A DNA stretch of 64,000 nt, taken from Streptomyces cellulosae (GTDB taxonomy: Bacteria; Actinomycetota; Actinomycetes; Streptomycetales; Streptomycetaceae). The notes beneath the pieces were generated by a model. It was not told the origin of the DNA. It made no database searches and worked only from the letters and a program-made list of their open reading frames with translations. Shown here piece by piece: positions 16,170 to 23,999 of the stretch. The stretch is from NCBI GenBank assembly GCA_014655195.1, contig BNBH01000030.1, positions 21,644 to 85,643 on the forward strand. The letters are read 5' to 3'. Each line of letters opens with the position of its first letter. The stretch's first letter is position 1. The translations under genes were made by a program, and so were the position numbers.

Positions 16170-17243
16170 ATGCGCAGCATTGGTGAGATGGCCCGCGAGA
16201 GCGGGCTGGGCGTCAGCGCCCTGCGGTTCTACGACCGTGCCGGGGTCCTGGTCCCCGACCAGGTCGACCCGGTCACGGGCTACCGCTGGTACGCCCCGGA
16301 GCAGCTCGGTGAGGCACGGGTGCTGGCCCGGCTGCGCCGTGCGGGCATGCCGCTGGCGGACGTCCGGCTGGTGCTGGCGGGCTGGACGGCCGCCGACACC
16401 GATCTCGTACGGCGGCTTCTGGAGGCGCATCTGCGCCGGCTGGACGAGGGGCTGTCGGCCGCTCGCGTCGAGTTCTCCGCGCTTCGTGACCTTCTCGACG
16501 ACAGGGAGAACCTCCTCATGAGCTCACTCCGTTCCGCCGCCCGGCTGTCCGTGTCCGGTCCCGGTCTGGCCGCCGCGCTCGACGCGGTCCGTTTCGCGGC
16601 CGGGACCGACCCGGGGCTGCCGGTGCTGGCCGGTGTCCATCTCGACGCCGAGGGCGACGCGCTGCACGTGGTGGCGACCGACCGCTACCGGATGGCGGTG
16701 GCCCGCACCGCGGCCGGCGGAAACGGGGGCGGCCGGGTGCAGGCGACCGTGCCGCTGCCGCTCGCCGACGCGATGCGGGTGCTGCTGGACGGCGAGGACG
16801 AGGCGCGTCTCGCCGTGGAGGACGGGCGCGTGACCCTGGAGGCCGGTGACCGGCAGACGGGCGGCCGGTGTCTGGAGCAGGACTTCCCGGACTACCGTCG
16901 CCTGGTGCGGCTGCCCGCCGGGCACCGTGCCGAGGTGGACGTGCCCGCGTTCACGGAGGCGGTGCGCACGGGTCCGGTGCGGCTGCACGAGGACGGAGGT
17001 ACGAAGGCCGAGCTGACGGTGCTCGAGGTGTCGGGGGACGGCCGGGTCGCGCCGGTTCCGGAGAGCGCCGAAGGCCCGGACCTCGTCGCGGTGAACCGGG
17101 CGTTCCTGCTGGACGCGCTCGCCGCGCCGGCCGGTGACCGGCTGGTTCTGGAGTTCGGCGCCCCGACGGCCCCGCTCGTGATCCGCCGGCCCGGCGACGC
17201 GCACACGTTCTCGCTGCTGATGCCGGTGCGGCTGACCGACTGA
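16170..17243 (+). CDS. MerR-type HTH fused to DNA polymerase III beta-clamp domains
   Basis: A 357-residue two-part protein. Residues 1-115 are a MerR winged HTH with coiled-coil (MRSIGEMARESGLGVSALRF, YDRAGVLVPDQVDPVTGYRW, then ARLRRAGMPLADVRLVL). Residues about 125-357 resemble two of the three domains of the DnaN sliding clamp: LPVLAGVHLDAEGDALHVVA followed by TDRYRMAVA is the hallmark clamp motif, QDFPDYRRLVRLP fits the inter-domain strand, and LVAVNRAFLLDALAA with FSLLMPVRLTD matches the C-terminal clamp domain, including the final methionine-proline segment. A clamp-like dimer could bind clamp-binding peptides or DNA and gate transcription. No cysteine or metal site typical of metal-sensing MerR proteins is present in the effector part. 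GGAGAG (16160-16165) precedes the ATG. Confidence 0.85.
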   Translation: MRSIGEMARESGLGVSALRFYDRAGVLVPDQVDPVTGYRWYAPEQLGEARVLARLRRAGMPLADVRLVLAGWTAADTDLVRRLLEAHLRRLDEGLSAARVEFSALRDLLDDRENLLMSSLRSAARLSVSGPGLAAALDAVRFAAGTDPGLPVLAGVHLDAEGDALHVVATDRYRMAVARTAAGGNGGGRVQATVPLPLADAMRVLLDGEDEARLAVEDGRVTLEAGDRQTGGRCLEQDFPDYRRLVRLPAGHRAEVDVPAFTEAVRTGPVRLHEDGGTKAELTVLEVSGDGRVAPVPESAEGPDLVAVNRAFLLDALAAPAGDRLVLEFGAPTAPLVIRRPGDAHTFSLLMPVRLTD

Positions 17244-17264
17244 GACACGGCCCCGGTAAGCACG

Positions 17265-17306
17265 ACGGCCCGGGCGGCTCCCTCGTGGGGGGGCTGTCCG
17301 GGCCGT
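17265..17306. terminator. Terminator between convergent clamp-fusion and antiporter genes
   Basis: A 9-bp perfect stem (ACGGCCCGG 17265-17273, CCGGGCCGT 17298-17306) around a 24-base loop, 21 bases after the stop at 17243 and 21 before the stop at 17328 of the convergent gene. Confidence 0.7.
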
Positions 17307-17327
17307 ACGTGTACAGGCGGCTGGGGG

Positions 17328-18575
17328 TCAGCGGTCGCGGCCGCTGTCCTCCATCGGCTCCAGCGTCTCCGCGGCGGGCGTGGAGCGCTGGGCGAGCAGG
17401 GTGTCGGGCGCGGGCGTCCGCCGTCCGGCCAGCCACATCGCGATCGGCTCGGTGTAGCGGGCGGTGAGCGGACCGATGATCACCAGGACCAGGACGTACG
17501 CGGTGGCCAGCGGGCCGAGCTGGGGCTCGATGCCGGCGGTGACGGCGAGTCCGGCGATGACGATGGAGAACTCGCCGCGCGCCACCAGGGTGCCGCCCGC
17601 CCGCCAGCGGCCCTTGGCGGAGATGCCGGCGCGGCGGGCCGCCCACCAGCCGGTGGCGATCTTCGTCAGGGCGGTGACGACGGCCAGGCCGAGCGCCGGG
17701 AGGATGACCGGCGGGATGGACTGCGGGTCGGTGTGCAGGCCGAAGAAGACGAAGAACACCGCGGCGAACAGGTCGCGCAGCGGGGCGAGCAGGTTGTGCG
17801 CACCTTCCGCGACCTCGCCGGACAGGGCGATGCCGACGAGGAAGGCGCCGACGGCGGCCGACACCTGGAGCTGCTGGGCGAGGCCGGCGACCAGCAGGGT
17901 CAGGCCGAGCACGACGAGCAGCAGCTTCTCCGGGTCGTCGCTGGACACGAAGCGGGAGATCACGCGGCCGTAGCGGACTGCGACGAAGAGCACGAGGCCG
18001 GCGACGCCCAGCGCGATGGCGAGGGTGACGCTGCCCGCGGCGAGGCTGACGCCGGCCAGCAGGGCGGTGATGATCGGCAGGTAGACGGCCATCGCCAGGT
18101 CCTCGAGCACGAGGATGCTGAGGATGACCGGGGTCTCCCTGTTGCCGAGCCGGCCGAGGTCGCCGAGGACCTTGGCGATGACGCCGGAGGAGGAGATCCA
18201 GGTGACGCCCGCGAGCACCACGGCGGCGACCGGGCCCCAGCCCATGAGCAGGGCGAGGGCGGCGCCGGGCAGGGCGTTGAGCGTCATGTCGACGAGACCG
18301 GCCGGGTACTGCGTCTTCAGGTTGGAGACGAGGTCGCTGGCCGTGTACTCGAGGCCGAGCATGAGTAGCAGCAGGATGACGCCGATCTCGGCGCCGATCG
18401 CGACGAACTCCTCGCTGGCGCCGAGCGGCAGCAGGCCGCCCTCGCCGAACGCGAGGCCGGCCAGCAGGTAGAGGGGGATGGGCGAGAACTGGAGGCGTCC
18501 GGCGAGGCGGCCCAGCAGGCCGAGACCGAGGATGATCGCGCCGAACTCGATGAGGAAGATCGCGGAAGAGTGCAC
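17328..18575 (-). CDS. CPA2-family K+(Na+)/H+ antiporter (KhtU-like)
   Basis: A 415-residue polytopic membrane protein with about 12 hydrophobic helices. It starts at GTG 18575 (MHSSAIFLIEFGAIILGLGL) and has YLLAGLAFGEGG, IGVILLLLMLGLEYT, WISSSGVIAKVLGDLGRLGN with the ion-binding-type acidic/serine region, ILSILVLEDLAMAVYLP, AVGAFLVGIALSG and the VARGEFSIVIAGL motif near helix 11. These are typical of KefB/KhtU antiporters. It follows the KhtT-like gene by 4 bases (stop 18580, start 18575), so the RCK-C protein is its likely regulatory subunit, as in Bacillus KhtTU, which exports K+ in response to alkaline pH or toxic electrophiles. The C-terminal 40 residues are a hydrophilic tail. Confidence 0.85.
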   Translation of the reverse strand: MHSSAIFLIEFGAIILGLGLLGRLAGRLQFSPIPLYLLAGLAFGEGGLLPLGASEEFVAIGAEIGVILLLLMLGLEYTASDLVSNLKTQYPAGLVDMTLNALPGAALALLMGWGPVAAVVLAGVTWISSSGVIAKVLGDLGRLGNRETPVILSILVLEDLAMAVYLPIITALLAGVSLAAGSVTLAIALGVAGLVLFVAVRYGRVISRFVSSDDPEKLLLVVLGLTLLVAGLAQQLQVSAAVGAFLVGIALSGEVAEGAHNLLAPLRDLFAAVFFVFFGLHTDPQSIPPVILPALGLAVVTALTKIATGWWAARRAGISAKGRWRAGGTLVARGEFSIVIAGLAVTAGIEPQLGPLATAYVLVLVIIGPLTARYTEPIAMWLAGRRTPAPDTLLAQRSTPAAETLEPMEDSGRDR

Positions 18576-18579
18576 GCGC

Positions 18580-19050
18580 TCACTCCCGCCCGAGGATCTC
18601 GGCGGCGGCGTCGATTCCCTCGCGGGTGCCGATGACGATCAGGGTGTCCCCGCCGGCGAGCCGGAAGTCCGGCGCGGGGGACGGGATCGCCTCCGCGCGG
18701 CGCAGGACGGCCACGATGGACGCGCCCGTGTCGGTGCGCATCCGGGTCTCGCCCAGGAGGCGGCCGTTCCAGTGGGAGACCGAGGACAGTTCGATGCGTT
18801 CGGCGACCAGCCCCAGGTCGGTGGTGTGCAGCAGGTTGGGGCTGTGGTGGGCCGGCATCAGCGCGTCGATGAGCGCGGCCGACTCGGCGACGCTGAGCCG
18901 CAGGGAGCGGGCGCAGGCGTCCGGGTCGTCGGAGCGGTAGACGTTGACCGTCCGGGTGCCGTCGCGGTGCGCGATGACGGACAGGTGCTCGTGCTCACGC
19001 GTGGTGAGGTCGTATTTGACACCGATGCCCGGCAACGGTGTCGCGCTCAT
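18580..19050 (-). CDS. RCK-C (TrkA-C) regulatory subunit (KhtT-like)
   Basis: A 156-residue cytoplasmic protein that begins MSATPLPGIGVKYDLTTREH, a short N-terminal domain, and continues into a TrkA-C/RCK-C domain (about 78-156: LGLVAERIELSSVSHWNGRL, then TGASIVAVLRRAEAIPSPAP, and FRLAGGDTLIVIGTREGID). KhtT-type subunits bind nucleotides or cations and open the KhtU antiporter. The gene precedes khtU-like by 4 bases and forms an operon with it. A start further upstream would lie in the divergent promoter region and is not supported. Confidence 0.85.
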   Translation of the reverse strand: MSATPLPGIGVKYDLTTREHEHLSVIAHRDGTRTVNVYRSDDPDACARSLRLSVAESAALIDALMPAHHSPNLLHTTDLGLVAERIELSSVSHWNGRLLGETRMRTDTGASIVAVLRRAEAIPSPAPDFRLAGGDTLIVIGTREGIDAAAEILGRE

Positions 19051-19352
19051 CCGTGGAGCAGGCACAGCCCGTCCCCTTCCCGTCTTCTTTTCGAGTCGTC
19101 CGATGTGCGGGGCCGAACGGACCGTCGTACGGCACCGGGTGGCAACCCTCACTGCCGTAATGGTGCCATCCCGCCATTCGGCCGGAACATGGGTGTTGCC
19201 ACGGATGGACAGGTTCCGGCGCCGTCGCGAGGATCGTCGAGGCCATCGTGTCGTCGCAGGTCAGCGGGGTGTACCGAACAAAGCGTGGGAATCGGGCGCG
19301 TAGTGGCGCTCCCGCGTGGGTACTCGGTGGCACCTTCCGGGGACGGGAGTGT
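19051..19352. other. Divergent intergenic region, KhtTU and universal stress protein
   Basis: 302 bases separating two transcripts that run outward. No gene is seen. It holds an 8-base inverted repeat with a long spacer (GTGGCAAC near 19139, GTTGCCAC near 19194) and an AT-richer patch (GTAATGGTGCC); promoters for both directions must lie here but no convincing -35/-10 pair was identified by eye. Confidence 0.5.
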
Positions 19353-20189
19353 GTGGTGGACGACACGGTGATCGTGGGAGTGGACGGCTCCTCCTCCAGC
19401 CTCGCGGCCGCCGACGTGGCGGCCGAGGAGGCGCGGCTGCGCGGGGCCCGGCTGCGGATCGTGCACGCGTTCGCCCGGCCGTCGGATCTGGATCCGATGA
19501 TCCACGGGGTGCTGGCCGAGACGGAGCAGCGGCTCCATGAGCGGTTCCCCGGGCTGGAGATCACGCGGACCGTGGTGTCCGGTGACGCGCTGACGGTACT
19601 GCGGACCGAGTCGCGGCACGCGGTGCTGACCGTGCTGGGACGGCGTGGCCGGAGCCTCTTCGGCGATCTGCTGCTGGGTTCGACGACCATGCAGCTGGCG
19701 ACGCATGGGCACGGTCCGCTGATGGTGGTGCGCGGGCGGCCCGACCCGCAGGGCCCCGTGCTGCTGGCCGCGGACGGCTCACCGGCCGGGAACGCCGCCG
19801 CGTCCTTCGCGTTCACGGAGGCCGAACTGCGCGGGGCGCCGCTGACGGCCATGCACGTCTGGAACACCTGGAGCGAGCCCACGCCGTACGAGGAACCGGG
19901 TGATCCGTTGAGCGTGGTGGTGGACCTCGACCAGCTGGAAGTGCGTCACCGGCGGCTGCTGGAGGACGTGATGAAGCCCTGGATGGCCGCGCACCCGGAC
20001 GTCATCGTCCAGCCGCGCCTCGAACGGGGCCGCGTCCGCCAGGCGCTGCTGGAGGCGACGGGCGAGGCGCAGCTGGTGGTGGCCGGGGCGCGCGGCCACG
20101 GCGGGGTGACCGGCATGCTGCTCGGCTCGGTCAGCCAGGCGCTGCTGCACCACGCGGAGTGTCCGGTGACGGTGGTGCGGGCGCTGTGA
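19353..20189 (+). CDS. Tandem-domain universal stress protein
   Basis: A 278-residue protein of two UspA domains. Domain one is DDTVIVGVDGSSSSLAAADV, with the ATP-binding-type ending LGRRGRSLFGDLLLGSTTMQ and GPLMVVRG. Domain two starts GPVLLAADGSPAGNAAASFA and ends VVAGARGHGGVTGMLLGSVS, then LLHHAECPVTVVRAL. Both carry the G-2x-G-9x-G(S/T) nucleotide motif, so ATP binding is likely. Such proteins accumulate in hypoxia or stationary phase in actinobacteria. GTG 19353 was chosen; GTG 19356 is equally possible. It is divergent from the KhtTU genes. Confidence 0.9.
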   Translation: MVDDTVIVGVDGSSSSLAAADVAAEEARLRGARLRIVHAFARPSDLDPMIHGVLAETEQRLHERFPGLEITRTVVSGDALTVLRTESRHAVLTVLGRRGRSLFGDLLLGSTTMQLATHGHGPLMVVRGRPDPQGPVLLAADGSPAGNAAASFAFTEAELRGAPLTAMHVWNTWSEPTPYEEPGDPLSVVVDLDQLEVRHRRLLEDVMKPWMAAHPDVIVQPRLERGRVRQALLEATGEAQLVVAGARGHGGVTGMLLGSVSQALLHHAECPVTVVRAL

Positions 20190-20280
20190 GCTGAGAGCAC
20201 GTCAGCCCCGGGGACGGCTCGGTGCATCCGGCGCGGCCGCACCCGCGGGACCTCAGCGGCACCTGCCCGTTCGGGTAGTC

Positions 20281-20313
20281 ATCACCCACCCTTACGGTGA
20301 GTGATCTTTGACC
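20281..20313 (+). promoter_or_regulatory. Inverted-repeat operator with adjacent -35 box, nitrilase operon
   Basis: ATCACCCACC (20281-20290) and GGTGAGTGAT (20296-20305) are inverted repeats matching at 9 of 10 positions around CTTAC. A TTGACC -35-like hexamer follows at 20308-20313. A -10 is not clear; TGTAGA near 20331 is the best guess. This is the only obvious regulatory structure ahead of the nitrilase-deacetylase pair. Confidence 0.45.
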
Positions 20314-20412
20314 ACCCGTCGTGACGGATCTGTAGAACACTGCCCAGACACCGTCGACGACGCCGGCTTCTCTCTCCAGCGTCGTTTCCACGTTCGACGA
20401 GGGGATTCACCC

Positions 20413-21291
20413 ATGCCTGACACCGTCTCCATCGCGGCGATCAACTTTCTGGTCCGTCCGGTGCACGACTTCGACGAATTCGCCCAGCACGTACGTGGGC
20501 TGCTCGATCAGGCCGAGGGTGCCGATCTGGTCCTGCTGCCCGAACTGTTCACAGTGGAGCTCTTCACGACCGAACCGACGTGGCGTACGGACGACATCGC
20601 CGACCTGACCAGGATCGACGCCTACACCGACGACTACCGCGCCCTCTTCACCGAGGAGGCGCGCCGCCGCGGCCAGCACATCGCCGCCGGTTCGCACCTC
20701 ATGAAGCGCGGCGATCGCCACCTCAACGTGGCCGGCCTGTTCACCCCCGAAGGCACCGTCCACGAGCACGCGAAGACGCACATCTTCCCGGGCGAGGCGG
20801 CATGGTCCACCTCCGAGGGCGACGAACTGAAGGCGATCGACCTGCCGTTCGCCAAGGTCGGCTTCGCCGTCTGCTACGAGGCGGAGATCCCGGAGGTCTC
20901 CTCCAGCCTCGCCGAGCAGGGCGCGGAGATCATCCTGTGCCCCTCGTACACCTTCACCGAGCACGGCTTCTGGCGGGTACGCCACTGCGCCGCCTCCCGT
21001 GCGATCGAGAACCAGGTGTACTTCGTGCACTGCTCGACCGGCGGTTCGCCCGGCGCTCCCCTGCCGAACGGCTGGACCCGCAGTTCCATCCTCGGCCCGT
21101 GTGACCAGCCCTGGGCCGCGAACGGTGTCATCGCCGAGGCCGGTGAGAACACCGAGACCCTCGCACGGGGCGTCGTCGACCTCGACGCGCTGCGCCGGAA
21201 CCGTGAGGACGGCGCCGCGACGACGTTTCGTGACCGCCGTCGCCGGGCCGGTACGTACGCCGAGTGGCCCTCTCACATCAAGACCGCCTGA
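20413..21291 (+). CDS. Nitrilase/carbon-nitrogen hydrolase superfamily amidase
   Basis: A 292-residue cytoplasmic hydrolase with the complete nitrilase triad: Glu44 (LLPELFT), Lys121 (HEHAKTHIFPGE) and Cys154 (GFAVCYEAEIPE). AAGSHLMKRGDRHLNVAGLF and EIILCPSYTFTEHGFWRVRHC are family strands. Members hydrolyse amides, carbamoyl-amines or half-amides, releasing ammonia; true nitrile hydrolysis is less likely for this branch. Its partner, 27 bases downstream, is a cyclic-amidase-like deacetylase, so an attractive role is hydrolysis of a half-amide produced by ring opening. GAGGGG lies about 10 bases before the ATG at 20413. It is preceded by an inverted-repeat operator candidate and followed by a terminator after the second gene. 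Confidence 0.85.
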   Translation: MPDTVSIAAINFLVRPVHDFDEFAQHVRGLLDQAEGADLVLLPELFTVELFTTEPTWRTDDIADLTRIDAYTDDYRALFTEEARRRGQHIAAGSHLMKRGDRHLNVAGLFTPEGTVHEHAKTHIFPGEAAWSTSEGDELKAIDLPFAKVGFAVCYEAEIPEVSSSLAEQGAEIILCPSYTFTEHGFWRVRHCAASRAIENQVYFVHCSTGGSPGAPLPNGWTRSSILGPCDQPWAANGVIAEAGENTETLARGVVDLDALRRNREDGAATTFRDRRRRAGTYAEWPSHIKTA

Positions 21292-21318
21292 CCCCGACCT
21301 CCTCGGAAGGAATACTCC

Positions 21319-22239
21319 ATGGGACATCTGCAACTTCCCCCGGGCAAGAAGATCGCCGTCAACCTGGGCACGGACTTCGACGCACAGTGTCTGTGGCTGG
21401 GCGGCTTCAACAAGCCCAGCCCGTCGTACATGTCACGCGGTGAGTACGGCGCCGAGGTCGGGGTGCCGCGACTGCTGGAGCTGTACCGGCGCTTCGACGT
21501 CAAGAGCACGTTCTTCACCCCCGGTCACTCGGTGGACACCTTCCCCGAGCGCTGCCGGGAGATCGCCGACGACGGCCATGAATTCGGCCACCACGGGTAC
21601 TTCCACGAGAATCCGACACTGATCAGCAGGGACACCGAGAAGCGGCTGATCGACCTCGCGTTCAAGACGTACAAGAATGTGCTGGGAATCCGCCCCACCG
21701 GGTACCGGTCGCCGTACTGGGACTACAGCGAGAACACCCTCGACCTGATCGAGGAATTCGGCTTCGACTACGACACCAGCCTCATGGGCCGCGACGTGGT
21801 GCCGTACCGGCCGCGCCGCTGGGAAATCAACTGGGAGACGGGCAACCGGGCGGGCAAGGCCAGCAAGGTGCTGGAGATCCCGGTCAACTGGTACCTCGAC
21901 GATTTTCCCCCGCTGGGCTATGTCACGGGCGGGCAGACCGGCATGCAGGACTCGGACACCATCTACAAGCGGTGGAAGGACATCTTCGATTACGCCTACG
22001 ACCGCGTACCGAACCCGGTCTACGCCACCTGCGTGCACCCGCAGATCATCGGCCAGCCGCACCACATGATGTGGTACGAGCGCCTGGTCGAGTACATCGC
22101 CGGCAAGGAGGGCGTCTGGTTCGCCACGTGCGCCGAGATCGCGGCGTGCTGGGTGGACGACGACCGGGACCGCGAGCTGATGAACGCCGAGGACATCCGC
22201 GGCGTTTCCCCCAAGCCCGCCGACTACCCGATCGCCTGA
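21319..22239 (+). CDS. Polysaccharide deacetylase-family hydrolase (cyclic amidase / HpPgdA-like)
   Basis: A 306-residue NodB-fold metalloenzyme. Metal and catalytic positions appear in NLGTDFDAQCLWLG (Asp pair), EFGHHGYFHENP (His motif), PTGYRSPYWDYSENT (RxPY) and the late CVHPQIIGQPHHMM. The stretch EIPVNWYLDDFPPLGYV is shared with Helicobacter HpPgdA and with the PuuE-type allantoinase and bacterial cyclic-imide hydrolases of this fold. It lacks a signal peptide, which argues against a cell-wall substrate and for a small cytoplasmic ring amide. GGAAGGA precedes the ATG by 9 bases. It is in operon with the nitrilase. Alternative: an intracellular N-acetyl amidohydrolase. Confidence 0.8.
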   Translation: MGHLQLPPGKKIAVNLGTDFDAQCLWLGGFNKPSPSYMSRGEYGAEVGVPRLLELYRRFDVKSTFFTPGHSVDTFPERCREIADDGHEFGHHGYFHENPTLISRDTEKRLIDLAFKTYKNVLGIRPTGYRSPYWDYSENTLDLIEEFGFDYDTSLMGRDVVPYRPRRWEINWETGNRAGKASKVLEIPVNWYLDDFPPLGYVTGGQTGMQDSDTIYKRWKDIFDYAYDRVPNPVYATCVHPQIIGQPHHMMWYERLVEYIAGKEGVWFATCAEIAACWVDDDRDRELMNAEDIRGVSPKPADYPIA

Positions 22240-22269
22240 CGCCGCCTCCGGCCATCGAGCCCCTGACCC

Positions 22270-22308
22270 CCTCCGGCTGCCCGACCGCGTCGGCCGGGCA
22301 GCCGGAGG
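22270..22308 (+). terminator. Terminator after deacetylase-family gene
   Basis: A perfect 14-bp stem (CCTCCGGCTGCCCG 22270-22283, CGGGCAGCCGGAGG 22295-22308) with an 11-base loop, 31 bases after the stop. It suggests the following two-component genes have their own promoter. Confidence 0.85.
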
Positions 22309-22370
22309 CCGTGGGGTACGGTCGAAGGGGTAACTGTCCAGGTGAATGACCTCGTCAGGGCGGAGTTGTT

Positions 22371-23999
22371 ATGAGCTGGACCCGGTCGTCGTACGCGTGG
22401 GACGCGGGGCGCAGCACCGCCATCCACGACGCGCTCGGCCCGCTCGTCGCGGACATTCGCAGTCTGCTCGGCGCCGGGACCGGACTGGTCGTCTACGAGC
22501 CCAGCTCCGGCCCGCCGCTGCTGCTGGCGTCGGACGTCACCGACGACTCCGCCGACGACCCGCTCCTGCCCAACGAACCACTGCGGCTGCCCCCCGGCTT
22601 TCCCCACGGCCGGCTCGAGGTGATCTCCGACCTGGAGATCCACTCGGCCCTGCGCGACCGAGTCGTGAAACTCGGGTCGGCGGTGGCCGTTCCCTGGCGG
22701 GACGCGTTCGGCACGGGCTCACTCGTCGTCGGGAACACTGCCGGCGCTTTCACTCCGGAAGCCGCCGACCTGCGGTCCTGCCGACGAGACGCCGTCCGGC
22801 GGGTGCGGGCCGCGCTCCGCAGAGCGCGGCAAGCGGGCGGCACCCTGGTCGAGAACGATCTGAACCAGGCCTTGCGCCATATCGCGGAATCGACCGCGAG
22901 CAGTCCCGACGCCGGCACCGTGCTGGCCTCGGTGCTCGTCGCCGCACGGAATCTGTTCGACTGCGAGGTCGCCTACCTGTCCATTCCCGAATACGACGGC
23001 GTGACCTTTGCTTTCGACCAGGTGCTGAACATCCAGACTCCCGCCTTCCGGCATCTGCGCATCAAACACGGCCAGGGGCTGGGTGGACTCGCGCGCGAAC
23101 TGCGATCGTCGGTGCGCTCACTCGACTACGCACGGGACCCCCGGCTGCGTGCCGCCCCGGTGGACGAAACCGCACGCGAGGGAATCGTCTCCGCGATGGC
23201 CGCCCCCCTGCTGGTGGACGACCAGATCAAGGGTGTCGTTTATGTCGGGAACCGACGTCTGAAGCCCTTCACCGAAACCGATGAGACCTTGCTCGCGGAA
23301 TTCGCGGGCTACTCCTCTCTCGGACTGAAGAGGCGAGAGGCCGACGAATACCGAGACAGTGTGATCCAGCGCAAGGAGCGCGAGCGCCTGGCCCACGACC
23401 TTCACGACTCGGTCGTACGCGGTCTGCTGCGCATAGGTTTCGAGGCGGAAGCGGCACAGCACAACTGCCAGGACGACGCACTGCGCCGCAGGATGGCTGT
23501 GATCGGCAGTGCGGCCGAGGAGTGCATGGGCATGCTCCGACACCACCTCTCCGTACTCATCGGCGACGCGGAGTACGGGCAGCCCAGCACGGGCGCCGAG
23601 GTGCTGGGCCAGATCGCGTCGGTGCGCCGCGGGCCCGGCATCGACCGTACGACCGAACTCTGCGGACCATGTCCGGACGCCCTGATCCCGCCGCCGGCCG
23701 CGAAGGCCCTCGTCCACGTCGGCCAGGAGGCGCTGACCAACGCCGAGATCCATTCGGGCTGCCGTCGTGCCCACACCGCGCTGGAGATCGACGCCGAGTC
23801 GTTCGAACTGCGGGTGGTCGACGACGGCGGCGGTCTCGATCCCACTGCCCTGGACCAGGTACTCGCCCCGACCTCGCCGCATCTGGGGTTCCGGTCGATG
23901 CGGACGGCGGTGACCCGGCTCGGTGGCAGGCTCACCGTCGAATGCGGTTCGCTCGGCGGACTCCAGGTGCGCGCCGTCCTGCCGCGGGGCCGGCTGTGA
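22371..23999 (+). CDS. GAF-domain sensor histidine kinase (HisKA_3)
   Basis: A 542-residue soluble sensor with no membrane segment. Residues about 20-155 form an N-terminal GAF-like region, and about 165-320 a second GAF domain (SPDAGTVLASVLVAARNLFD, then MAAPLLVDDQIKGVVYVGNR). The dimerisation/phosphoacceptor helix is KERERLAHDLHDSVVRGLLR, with His345 as the expected phosphorylation site. The ATP-binding part has VHVGQEALTNAEIHSG (N box), VDDGGGLDPT (G1) and LGFRSMRTAVTRLGGRLTVE (G2). It resembles NreB/DevS-type kinases, which sense redox, gas or small molecules through GAF domains; no Fe-S cysteines or haem His is certain. Its stop overlaps the response-regulator GTG by 4 bases. Confidence 0.85.
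   Translation: MSWTRSSYAWDAGRSTAIHDALGPLVADIRSLLGAGTGLVVYEPSSGPPLLLASDVTDDSADDPLLPNEPLRLPPGFPHGRLEVISDLEIHSALRDRVVKLGSAVAVPWRDAFGTGSLVVGNTAGAFTPEAADLRSCRRDAVRRVRAALRRARQAGGTLVENDLNQALRHIAESTASSPDAGTVLASVLVAARNLFDCEVAYLSIPEYDGVTFAFDQVLNIQTPAFRHLRIKHGQGLGGLARELRSSVRSLDYARDPRLRAAPVDETAREGIVSAMAAPLLVDDQIKGVVYVGNRRLKPFTETDETLLAEFAGYSSLGLKRREADEYRDSVIQRKERERLAHDLHDSVVRGLLRIGFEAEAAQHNCQDDALRRRMAVIGSAAEECMGMLRHHLSVLIGDAEYGQPSTGAEVLGQIASVRRGPGIDRTTELCGPCPDALIPPPAAKALVHVGQEALTNAEIHSGCRRAHTALEIDAESFELRVVDDGGGLDPTALDQVLAPTSPHLGFRSMRTAVTRLGGRLTVECGSLGGLQVRAVLPRGRL

Noticed and set aside
22340..22352. AGGTGAATGACCT as a possible operator shared with the nitrilase operon
   Set aside because: Only 4-base arms and no clear match to the 20281-20305 repeat.
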